Positions 46,544 to 57,074 of a DNA stretch of 64,000 nucleotides are shown one piece after another (within the stretch, counting starts at the first letter, position 1; every line of letters begins with the position of its first letter). A program made the position numbers and the translations under genes. This DNA comes from Manihot esculenta. Its lineage: Eukaryota > Streptophyta > Magnoliopsida > Malpighiales > Euphorbiaceae. Location of the stretch: the NCBI RefSeq assembly GCF_001659605.2, contig NC_035169.2:18352263-18416262 (forward strand). The letters run 5' to 3'. Below the pieces are notes generated by a model. That model was given only the letters and a program-made list of their open reading frames with translations, was not told the DNA's origin and ran no database searches.

Positions 46544-47926
46544 TCAAAATATATGGAAGTGAAAAGTACCTGTCACCGCCATATCCGATGTGTGAGCCTC
46601 TTGCTGCGTCAAAGTGAAGATCCGTGCTGGCACTGATGGACCTTCACCTGGGGAACCTGTGGAAGAAGGAGTGATCCCGCTCCCTCTGCCTCTGCCCTGC
46701 GCTATGGCTAGAGCTCCTGGCTGAGTCACTCTGTCTGAGGCTGTCTGCTGGGACTGTGGTCTCACAGTCGCGGTGGAACACTCACGTGCTATGTGCCCCT
46801 CCTGTCCGCACCTGAAACATGTTGTTGTCCCTACTAGACAGACTCCCTTGTGCGGTCTACCACACCTTGGACATTTGGAGTTATTCAAACCAGAGCTCGA
46901 TCCCTCACCTATTCCCAGACCAAACTTTATCTGCTTCCAAAACTTATTCTTCTTTGATCTCCTGAGGCCTCTACCTCCTTTCTTACTCCTTATACTAGCC
47001 TCATACAGAGGGGAGAGATGAACATCACTTGTCCCTACAAGTTTGGCACTAACTTCCCTCTTTTGTGCCATATCTACTATATCACGGAAACTCTCCCTTG
47101 ACCTGTCTGATAAAACCCCTCCTACAAACTCATGAGCAAACTGCTCCCAAGATAAACTTTCTACCCTCGGGTTCACATACTGGTTGAACCATTCCCTTGC
47201 TTTTTCACATTTCAATGTGACCCCTGCCATTTGAATGGCTCTACTCTCACTGGCTCCCAACTCATCAGTTATCAGCTTAACCATTCTAAGATACTCAACA
47301 GGGTCATCACCAGTCTCAAATGTGGGAACATTCAACCTCAAATAATCTGTCATCTGTACCCTACTTCCTCCAGGTGAACTAGGCTTAGGTGTTTGGCCAA
47401 CTGGGGCTACTGATTCTACTGGTGGTGGAGGAGGTGCAACATGCCCTGAGGTAGGGTTTGCTGAACTTGGATAACCAAAGAAAGGTGGGAACATGGTATA
47501 CTGTAGATATGGTGGGTAAAAGGGAGGATAGGGCATAAAGGTGGGATATGGGTTATAACTAGGGAAACCCTCTGTACCATCCATCGGATACCCTAACCCC
47601 CACGGGTAGGGCGGATACTGAGGTGGAACAAATCTCGAGGCCTGAGTGCCTCTTTGAGACTCACCCATATCTCCTCCTAACCTGCTCATGCCAAAACTAT
47701 CATCTCTGCTCTGCTCATCCTCCTCTATTCCTCTCATATTCCCTGACATACCACTCTGAACAACTCCTCTTCTACTCTCATCAACAGACCTTCTAGGGTC
47801 CCTTGATGTACGTTCTCTGCTTAAACTCTCTGATGTTGCCCTTTGCAGAACGGGGAGATGGGCTTCCATGCCCTCATTCTCTGGCGGAGCTCCTGTCAAT
47901 CTATCAGATCGACGAGTTCCTCTCAT
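46544..47926 (-). CDS. gag: Element 4 gag, open but internally deleted (about 460 codons)
   Basis: The start is taken at 47926 (Met-Arg-Gly-Thr), though the frame is open further upstream. Pro/Tyr-rich N-terminal region, first half of the gag domain (AREWFNQY near 47190), then an in-frame deletion of about 70 codons relative to element 1 (SDRSRE joined to SFRDIVD near 47085-47110). A CCHC knuckle CFRCGQEGHIAREC lies near 46780-46825. The frame ends at 46544 before any protease motif. It could still be translated, but the deletion removes the C-terminal half of the gag fold. Confidence 0.75.
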   Translation of the reverse strand: MRGTRRSDRLTGAPPENEGMEAHLPVLQRATSESLSRERTSRDPRRSVDESRRGVVQSGMSGNMRGIEEDEQSRDDSFGMSRLGGDMGESQRGTQASRFVPPQYPPYPWGLGYPMDGTEGFPSYNPYPTFMPYPPFYPPYLQYTMFPPFFGYPSSANPTSGHVAPPPPPVESVAPVGQTPKPSSPGGSRVQMTDYLRLNVPTFETGDDPVEYLRMVKLITDELGASESRAIQMAGVTLKCEKAREWFNQYVNPRVESLSWEQFAHEFVGGVLSDRSRESFRDIVDMAQKREVSAKLVGTSDVHLSPLYEASIRSKKGGRGLRRSKKNKFWKQIKFGLGIGEGSSSGLNNSKCPRCGRPHKGVCLVGTTTCFRCGQEGHIARECSTATVRPQSQQTASDRVTQPGALAIAQGRGRGSGITPSSTGSPGEGPSVPARIFTLTQQEAHTSDMAVTGTFHFHIF

Positions 47927-48219
47927 CCTGTTTCTGAAAAGCACAACATCACACAAAACATCAAATGATCCATGTGAGAACACATAAATCCACAACACAT
48001 ATAGAAAACATATCAATAATGCACATGTACCTCATCATGGCATTTCACATCAGCATGCAAGACAAAACTCCACATTCTATACTATTGGACATGATGTTAC
48101 TTATTGTGCTTACCCTCCTACACAAGACAACACCTCTTTCCAATGTGAGCTATCTCTAATTCTTGAGCAAAAATGCTCCACACACCGTACTCTTGAGGCC
48201 CTATGCTCTGATACCAATC
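47927..48219 (-). other. Element 4 leader with tRNA-iMet primer site
   Basis: TGGTATCAGAGC at 48205-48216 on the minus strand; the rest is a noncoding leader. Duplicated at 41376-41666 with a two-base indel. Confidence 0.88.
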
Positions 48220-50716
48220 TGTAACGACCCGGAAACCGGTACCCCTCTGTAACGGCCCGAACCATCACTGGCACTAGGATCCAGATCGGCTTAAGGCCGC
48301 CGGGACCCGTAGCAAGCCGACTATACTCTCTGTGTACCTGATAAATCCCATACATGAGACAAAACAACTCAACAATCCTGTAACACTGTGTAGGCTTAAC
48401 TAGTGCTTCTCAGATATGTCAATCTGAAATGGCCCTCCGGGCCTATACCAGGGACTACTATCCGCTGTGGTTCAAAGGATTAAAACCCTTTTAATCTGTA
48501 ACACATCCCATTGGTATCGCATCGAAGCCATACATTAAGCCTAACTCACACATTTCTCATCAAGAAACGTAAAACAGGATCCATGTACAAAGGGATAGAT
48601 CATACACCACACTAATGGTAAATCAAACAGTAGGGTAAAGCACAATTCTATCCAGTATATGACAGTACATGTCTATACATGACATTACAACTAATACATT
48701 AATTACATCATGTCCGCTATTCTATTACAAACATACATTCATGCATAACTTTCCTCTGTACTCTTGCTGATTTTAACTTCCCATAGATATCTCAGAACCT
48801 GCAAAACTGGGGTGAAGGGAGTGGGATGAGCTCTAGAGCCCAGTGAGGAGGAACAGTAAAACAGTTCATTAATTACATGCTTTTATGAAATGCATCACAT
48901 CACAAACATATCATCTCAAAGATGAACTTGTCACCAATAGCCCTTTACTGTATACATATAATAATATGTCCAACTTGCCAGGGGCGATTAGGCCTCACCT
49001 GGACTTCTCTTACCTGACTCCATCACAAGGCCAACTGTGCCAGGGGCGATTAGGCCTCACTTGGACTTCTCTATCTGAGTCAGGTCAAACTGTCTAACTC
49101 ATAGTACCAGGAGCGACCTGAACTATCCAGGAGCGACCTGGTATGGCTATCTCATGCCATATCTCATCTGATCTCATAGTATCTCACTGATATCAGGGGC
49201 TATGGATCATCCAACATTCATCCACACAAATATAATCTTATGCAATGCAGCATATTCGTGAATTCTAATGCAACACAACCTACTACATAACATGGCATTT
49301 TATGATGCATGGATCATGCTAAAAGCGTGTCATTTCTCAAATTAAAATATAAGGTTTAGTTCCACTCACCTGTAGCCACTGTTTGGCTAACTCTGGGCTA
49401 CCTCTAACTCTGAAGCAGCTACTACTGCTAAAAACCTCGGTTCCTCGGGTCCAACCCTACAATGAAGGACTCAAATGAGGTACCAAACATACTCTCTATA
49501 CAACTGATAAACAACTCTTATACAACTCCCCAAAATCCCTCAAAACATGCATGCAAAACAAGCAAAGGAAGGCTGGACAGAACACTTTCGGCGGCAGGTT
49601 CGGCGGCCGAATGCCCTGTCCAGAGCCGAAACTCGCATACTTTCGGCGGCCGAATCTCCACTTTCGGCGGCCGAACCCTTTCGGGGGCAAGGTTCGGGGG
49701 CCAAAACACACTCCAGAGACGAAAGTCTCCAACCTTCGGCGGCACCTTCGGCGGCCGAACCCTCCAAACAGAGCCGAACCTCAAAAACACTCAGGGGCAA
49801 GCTGTGGCAACCAAAGCCACCATGCAAGGGGTTCGGCGGCCGAATGCTCCTTCGGCTGCCGAACCTGAGTTCTTCAAGAACTCAGCTTCAAGCTTCAACC
49901 AGCCTCCCAACTCTTTCCATACTCCCCAAATCATGCATTCAACCTCTCAAACTATGCATATACTCATGTACATGCTCCAAGGGGTCCAAAACTAACTTAA
50001 AACCCCAACCAAACAACACATAACACACATATACAAACTTTCACCATTAAAACACAAAAACTAACCTAAGCATGCAACTCATACATAACTCCCTTTACCT
50101 CTTTAAAACACTATTAAAAACTCATTAAAACAAACATAAAAACTTCCCTTACCTCCTGAAATCAGAAGAGGAACAACCTGCAAGCTGATTTATGGACCAA
50201 CACCTCTTCACCAACTTCAAACCACAAAAACCTCACTTTTCTCTCAAAACCTTCAAACCCTTTGAACACACTCAACCCTCTGCATGAGCTGATTAAAGCT
50301 TGCAGATGAGTCATAGGAGACGTGGCCTAACCTCTGGTCATGATCTGGAGGTGAACACCTGGCCAAACCACGGACTGAGGAGCGTGCACAACTAACCGAC
50401 CACCTCAGCTTCGGCTGCCGAAACTGCATGCAAAACCATGCAACTTTCAGGGGCCGAACATAACCTTCGAGGGCCGAACATTAGGCACTTTCGGCGGCCG
50501 AACTTAACCTTCGGGGGCCGAACATGACAGAAACTCCTTTGGTCAACTCTCCACAAAACTCAACTCTTTTCTTAATCAAATCCTTAAAAATACTTAAAAC
50601 CAACATTCTTAAAAATCTTTTAGAAAACCTTCACTCTACCCTTCTAGAAATCTCTGACATCCCCGAATTCCACCGGACGGTAGGAATTTCGATGCCTGAA
50701 TTAGCCGGGTATTACA
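48220..50716 (-). repeat. Element 4 right (5') LTR (2497 bp)
   Basis: TGTAACGACCC...GGGTATTACA. Dyad array at about 48977-49153, palindromes at about 49585-49865 and 50410-50520. Its right end abuts the 3' region of the Tat element, with AAAGG (50717-50721) as the presumed but unverifiable target duplication. Confidence 0.92.
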
Positions 50717-51640
50717 AAAGGCCTCTCCATGATTGGGCCACGCGTCTCTGCCATACAGATTCGGGGGTACCAGGGTATCAGGTGCCTGCCCCATGCGTAA
50801 CGGCCTCTGATTCTCTTCGTGCGTACGTTCGAGCGGATCTGCCAGGCTGTCTGATGAACATCATTCTGGATTCTGGGTTGGGCCGAGAGCTTGGGCCAGA
50901 GAGGAAAGGGCCTGCTTTGCGCGGACTGGGTCGATCTGAGTGAGGAAGCTTGGTCGAGCCCGGCCTTAAAGGTCGGATGAGCCGGGCCTGCTTTGAGTAC
51001 CGAGTACGTGGGCCTACGCTTCGTGGGCTGTAGGTTGTGGCCTAGGCTCAGAACCGGGGTGAAGAAATCCAGCGGTCATCAATTGCCCCTTCACCTTCTC
51101 GGTAGTTATTGCTCCAACTGCCGAGGGGGTGAATACCAAGAACCATTATGACCGCACCTGTTCGTGTTCAGATGCCTTCATAACACCCTTTCATCTTTTT
51201 GTCATTGCTCAGTTTCTGAATCCTACCTGCTCTTTCCCCTTTCTGGCTTTTCTCTATTCTCCGTGTTCTCTGCTATCTTTGCTTTTCTGTCATCGTCACC
51301 TGGTCATGCCTTTTCTTTCCTTTTCCATGAATGTCTTTTAAGATTCGGACATCGTTAACTTAGAGTCTAGCATAACTCTGCCTTGTGCTAAGGCCTCAAG
51401 CTCTGAGTATATATCAGCGTTAGTTCCTCTTCATTCTCAAACCCTCTGTTGGAGCGAGAGATTCTTGTTTTATCTGCAACGGGTCCATTTGATGCCTTCT
51501 TCAAACGGATAGAGGTGCGCTTGAGGTTATATTGCTTTGTTGCCCCAGATGTTTGCTTTAATCTCGCACTTGTCGTCTTGCTAGAAAATAATTCTAACTT
51601 ATCTCTGTTTTGGAACTTTTCTGCAGTACCTGAGATAAAG
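50717..51640 (+). other. Upstream region of antisense gene A, with stem-loop
   Basis: GC-rich Tat 3' sequence, no credible frame. An imperfect stem-loop with arms at 51090-51105 and 51118-51133 lies in a segment (about 51060-51165) similar to one upstream of gene B. A TATATATC box is near 51408-51416. A likely 3' splice site (TTTTCTGCAG) ends at 51626, just before the gene A start. Confidence 0.5.
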
Positions 51641-52289
51641 ATGAGTCAGCTCAAAATTCTTGAGAGTTTGAGGTTACCTTTAAGGAGTTCGAACGTTGCT
51701 TCGGAGATCCTTCTGGTAGGGCGGTCAATGGGTGGGACCATTCGACAAGTTGCTGAAACTGCTTTACCCAGGTCGTCTGGCTGGCCTCCTCCTCTGCTTG
51801 TTGTCCAGGCTCCAAAGAGGTTCTGGGCTGTTGAAGGGTTTACTCTAACTTTGCCTTCCTTCGAGAGGGAAAAGGAAGTTTCCCCGATACCCTTGTCATC
51901 TGCTTTTGATATAAATGGAAGTGGCGAAAGTGCTCAGCTTATGGTCTCCTTTAGAATGAAGTATTTGTATTATGAGAGACTGAGATCTGCTACACTCAGT
52001 CAAGCTTCTGGCGATGCCTTCGAATATATAATCCGTGATCTTCCTGAAGCCGTAACTAGAAAACTTATGTTTTCATGGTACATACGAACAAGCTCAGGTA
52101 TTATATCCTGTTCGTATGTACCGTGAATCACATTTGGGCAACTGGGTGCCGACCTATAGGGGAACAGTGAGAGATGCTTATGGGAATCAACTTGTTCAGT
52201 TCCCCTATAATAACGAGACAGATCTTGGCCTTCCTGTTAAATTTATTTTCCGAGCTACGAGAATTCCTCCGATCCGAAGACTAGGGTAG
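51641..52289 (+). pseudogene. Antisense gene A of the Tat element, family unknown, one frameshift
   Basis: Met at 51641 follows a probable acceptor; the frame is open to about 52095. It then continues in the next frame (PVRMYRESHLGNW from 52107) to TAG at 52287-52289, about 215 residues in total. A perfect 13-base inverted repeat (52077-52089 and 52110-52122) sits exactly at the frame change. Codon usage and an even mixture of hydrophobic and charged residues suggest a real globular protein, but I recognise no domain. A short poly(A)-like region (TTTTAATGAAATTCTTG) follows at about 52409-52425. Opposite strand to the Tat polyprotein. Confidence 0.45.
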
Positions 52290-53367
52290 TAGGGTAGGTG
52301 ATAATGATGTAAATGTGGATGATGAAGTATCCAGGCATGTAAAACCTTTAAAGATAGCCTTTTATCCCGTAGTGTAGGCCTTTGTAACGTGCTGTAATGT
52401 ACTTTTCTTTTAATGAAATTCTTGTTTTTCATTCATACTTGAGTTGTTCTTCCTTTGTCATGGGTGAAGTACTGAGACTGCTTTCTTCGTAGTTTTATCC
52501 GACTAAATTTTGTTTTGCTTTTCCCGAGCTGGACTGACCATATTCGTGAGCTCTTGCTTTTAATCGATGAGCTGAGCTCCGGACTCACTTAGCCAACTGA
52601 GCTTTCGGTTATCTTTTTCCGAACTAGAATATCCGACCTGTGAGCTCTGTCTTTACTCGATGAATTGAGCTTTGAGTCTCCTTAGCCAACTGAGCTCTCA
52701 AGTTATGTTTCCCGGGTTGGACTAATCGACCCGTGAGCTTTGTCTTTTATTCATGAGTTGGACTCTGAGCCCTCAGCTCTGTACAATTCCGAAGTGCCCT
52801 CATCGCTTCTTTCCGATCTCGTAGCCTTTGTTTAATAACGATAAGTCAAATCTTATAACTTTTTAAGTGATGAGCAGGTCTGACCTTTATCATGTTCCCG
52901 TCTGTTTGTATTTTTGAGTCTTTTCATGGCTTGCCCCTTTATTTCCTCGGTATTTACCATAGGGGAGGTGAAGTGGTAAATCTTGCAAATTAAGTTGTAT
53001 TGACTGGGAAATCCGGGTAAAGCCCTGTCTTTAAGGTTCGGACGAGTTGGGCTTGTATTATGTAAATGGCCCCATCATGGACCTGGCCCTTGATGGATGT
53101 AAAGAAGCCCAGCGATCATCTTTTTGCCCCTTTACCTTCTCGCCGGTTATTATCCAACCGTTGAGAGGGTAAACTTCGAGAGTAATTAATGATCGCGCCG
53201 CTCCAAGACAAAACTGTTCAGATCAACGTTCCATCTCATTATTGCCTTTCATTTCGAATTCTTTCTGTCTTCTGAAGAAACTAGCTCTCTTCTGCTTTTT
53301 GTTTTCCTGCAACTCCTTCTGCTTTTTCCACCCTATTGCATTTTCAGGTACGCTTCTTTGTTCTTCC
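52290..53367 (+). other. Interval between antisense genes A and B, with tandem repeats and stem-loop
   Basis: It holds about three copies of a 93-94 bp unit (52515-52790) marked by CCGTGAGCTCTG and AGCCAACTGAGCT. Then comes a segment (about 52990-53200) resembling the region upstream of gene A, including a stem-loop with arms 53131-53148 and 53156-53173. A pyrimidine-rich stretch leads to TTTTCAG (ending 53347) before the gene B start. Confidence 0.6.
52515..52790. repeat. Tandem repeat, about 3 copies of 93-94 bp
   Basis: The GTGAGCT core recurs at 52546, 52640 and 52733. Copies are diverged. Located between the two antisense genes. Confidence 0.75.
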
Positions 53368-56300
53368 ATGGAGGGTCCAAAGCTCCCCGATGTCGTTAAT
53401 CTTAGGTCGCATATCACTTCTTCCAACATAACTAAGCACATTTCTCAGAGGCTCTTAGATACTCCTCTGTATCTTATTCGAGCACCTTTTCAAAACGAAA
53501 GGATAGTCCTTCCTAACCCTCCTCCTCCTGGTTTGATGGATCCCCAAAGGGGTCGCTGTATAGTGTTCTTTCTTAAACAGAGGGATTTCGGTCTACCGTT
53601 TCCTTTTTCCCCTTTCTTTATTGAGGTTTTCCACTACTTTGGGGTATCCCCTCGAATGTTATCCCCAAATTCTATTTTGTTTCTGTCCTGTTTTGAGTCT
53701 ATCTACCTGAGTTGGGGTTTTACTCCCACGGTGTGTCTGTTTGTCACTTTTTTCCGTCTGGTTAGGGCGGTTCAAAATTTGTATTACTTTTCCCCCCGTA
53801 GTGGGTTTTCTCTGTTCACGGGCTATAAGGATTCCATAAAGGGATGGGTAGAGAATTTCCTTGTGGCGGAACTGAAATTAGAGTCCGCCCGATCGTGGGA
53901 AGTGGATCTAAGTTGGGAGAAGGTCCATCCGGGTTGCAACGAGCTGCCCCAATTGAGCCTTATTGAGTAGGTGGGGTTGCTTCGACTGACTTCCGTTGAG
54001 AGGAAGTATGACGTCGAGAAGTGTATGTTCGTGTCCAATCTTAGGGATATCCGGGACACGGGTATATTGCTTTGTCCAGCGATTCTGTTTCTTCTTTGCT
54101 CATGATATCAGAAAGTATGCTGACTCTTTATAATTTCATGTTTTTTGTAGCTTCTGAGGTTAAAATGGATGAAATCAAGTTCCCCAAGAACTTTGTCCTA
54201 TCTCGGGATATTATGCATGCAGTTTTCGACGCTTTTTCGGCTGGGCGTTCGGTGTCTGAGGTTGCTACGGAGGTGGTTCAAGCTGTTTCCTCCAAAAAGG
54301 TTAGCCGACCTCCTGCCAAAGCTTCTTCTCGAGCTTCTAAGCCAAGCTCTCGCGGCGCCAAATCATGTCGGCCATCTAGCCGTGGTGGATCGAGCTCAAC
54401 TCTTAAGCCCGCTGAAGGGTCTAAATCTACTCCAGCTTCCTCAGAGGGCGTGAGGGAAACCTCCCTAGCCATTGTGGAGCAGACCCAAGTCATTGAACAA
54501 GTGGAGTCGGGTCTTGTCCATTCCCCTGAAGGGGTGTCAGGGGGAAAATCTAAGTCCCCCGTTCCTAAAGACAAGGAGGCCTCTGGGATAGGGATGGAGA
54601 TCATCCTCATAGAGGACCAAATCCCAGATGTTCCTACCCAAGATGCCCCTGTCCCTGTGGGGACTGGGCTTGAGGGATCTGAAGGCATTCCACTAAAGAC
54701 CGGGGATAAGCGCCCAGCCCCTTCTGGAACATCTTCCCCATCTCCTGCTCGGAAGAAATCCAGGGCCGCCACAGGATCTTCTCCAGCTCTTCCTCCCATT
54801 AGGAAGGAGAAAGGTGTTCCTGCTGTGCCTTTGTTGTCTTCTTCTGACAACGCTCTAAACGCGTCGGACATTACCTCTGAATCTCCGGCCAGTGCTGTTG
54901 CCGAACTTCTTAGAGAGCGAATGTTCGACAGAATTACCGAGGCCTCAGATCCGCGTCTTCTTGCCCTGACTGGTCTCTTAGCCAGTTCTACCAAGGAACA
55001 AGCATCCTTTCGGTCTCGCTCTCGTGAGGAGCTCGGATCGACGATTAGGGAGATGCTTTTGATGGTAAATTACTTTTCCACTTCTCTTTTAGTTTGCTTT
55101 ATTTCTTTCTCTTGACGATTGTTATTCCGTACTAGGTGACGGGCCTCTTTATGGAGGTGGATGTTCGTGATCACTCCTTTCGGGAGTCTGTAGACCGCCG
55201 GATTCAAGAGGCACGTCTGGATGAAAATTTGTCTGCGACTAGTGACGCCCGAGGTAACCTTGCAGCAGCTCGGGAGCATACCCAGTCCCTCCAGGTAGAG
55301 TTGCACTCTGTGCTGGAGGCCCTTAAAAAGGCTGAGGAGAAGGCAGCTGAGACAGCAGAGCACACCAAGTCTTTAGAAGCAGAGCTGTCTCATACTCGCA
55401 GGGTTCTCAAGGAGTCTGATGAGAGAGCAGCTGCTGTGGAGGTTCATTGTGCAGAAGTTTTAAAGCAGCTGTCCTCTATGACGGAGGCCCTTCAAGAGAG
55501 AGATGAGGCTGTGAACCAGAAAACTGAGGTCCAACGTCACTATGAGGCCTTAAAGGCTGATTCTGAAGGACTTCAGGTTCACCTGAAGGAGGTGGAAGCT
55601 CAGAAGGACGGGGCCCTAGCTCGGGTGGAGGTCCTTGAGCGGGAGTTGAGTATGAGCTCTGACCGTATCAAAGACCTGGCTTCATCGGCTGAAGAGTTCA
55701 ACCTTCGCCACCAACAGCTCAACCATGAAGTCAGGACCTTGGAACGTAAGTGTTCAGCCCTGCTCGAGGTAGTAAAACATGTTGAAGGCAAGGCTCAGCT
55801 AGAGCATGAGCAGTGTATAGCGGAGTATCAGGAGTCTGAGGAGCTGAAGAGGAAGATCGAGCAGGCCTATGAGGCTCATCTTCAGGACTACAAAGATTCC
55901 TCTAAATTGAAGGCATTTGTAGCTGAGGCTTGTAGGGCACATCTCGATGAATATAAAGCTTCTTCTGAGATGGGGTCGGCTGTTTTTAAGAAAGCCTTTC
56001 ATATGTACATAACCGGTTACAATCGCGGTTTAAGGGAAGCAAGACACACTCCTGATATTCCTTTGGAAAAGCTTCGCAAGCCTGAAGTGGACTCGGATGG
56101 CGAGCCGGTGTTATATGGAGAAGATGATTTCCCTATGCCTAGAGGGGATTGTCGCATCGCAGGCCGGCCATCTGTGTGTTCTTCAGAAGAATCCGAGCCG
56201 GAAGGGGAGGACGAGGAAGTCCTTGGGTCAGAGGGAGATGATCCTGATTCTGAGAAGGAGGACCCCCACTTAGGGTCAGAGATTGCCCCTGTTGTTAATG

Positions 56301-56422
56301 TTGAGAGGCTTGATCCAAAGGAGGTCGTGCTTCCTCCAGATGTAGTTGTAGATAAAGATGATGTTCTTACAGATGTAAGTCCTTTAAGGACTGTTTTTCC
56401 TTCCACTTCATCCGAAAAATAG
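53368..56422 (+). pseudogene. Antisense gene B: putative gypsy-type transposon (Transposase_28-like) protein, three exons, one stop
   Basis: Exon 1 53368-54061, exon 2 54151-55064, exon 3 55136-56422. Introns are GT-AG (GGTATATTG...TTTTGTAG; GGTAAATT...TACTAG). The joined length is 2895 bases, exactly 965 codons, which supports the model. Exon 1 encodes the domain known as putative gypsy type transposon (PF04195-like; FGLPFPFSPFFIEVFHYFGV near 53590, DSIKGWVENFLV near 53830). Exon 2 is Ser/Pro/Lys-rich and disordered. Exon 3 is a long coiled coil (about 55270-55960) followed by a conserved FKKAFHMY segment and an acidic tail. A TAG at 53968-53970 interrupts exon 1. The biological role of such antisense proteins in Tat elements is unknown. 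Confidence 0.78.
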
Positions 56423-57074
56423 ATTGTAATAGCTATTTTAATGAGATTTTGATTTCTTTTCCCTTGAACTACTCTTGTTCTTCATATTTATCTTCTGCTT
56501 TTCATACTTGTAATATTCACACTACGTATTCTTATTCTTAAGCTTTTTCCAAACTGAATCAGTCTTAAGTTGTGAGCTCAGTTCTAATTGTCTGAGAGAT
56601 TGAGTCTCATATCTTTTAATGGCGACTAGCATGTCTGTTTTTCTGTTTTTAGCCCTTTCTTCTTGGTTGTGACTTCGGATGTCTGTTCTAGACAAACTGA
56701 TTTGGGCTTTGATTATAACCTTTTCAGCTTCATTTATCTTCCTGCTGGTTTCTTCATTTATGAGCCTTTTTACAGAGGGAGCTCGGCTTTTCGCTCGGCC
56801 TTTATACTTCGAACGTTAGGGTATAGGACTATCCGAACTGGGAGCTCGGCCTTTTCTTCTTACCCGGGCTTTAAGTATTAGCAGTCATTTCGAGGTCGGT
56901 GTTTTTTAGCTGTTATGCCCCGAACCACTTCAGGAGGTCGGAACATCTTCGGGAGGTCGGAATCTGATTTTTTTTTTTTTGTGAGGTCGGAACAGTATTT
57001 TTATAAGTTGTCCCTGCATACGATATGAGAAATTTTCACTTCGGGAGGTTTTTGGGACCTTCACCTATCGTTCT
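56423..57074. other. Tat 3' region after gene B, no gene seen
   Basis: The likely gene B poly(A) region lies just after the stop (TTTTAATGAG near 56437). Short AGGTCGGAAC repeats occur around 56928-56995 with a T-run. I see nothing coding. Confidence 0.6.
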
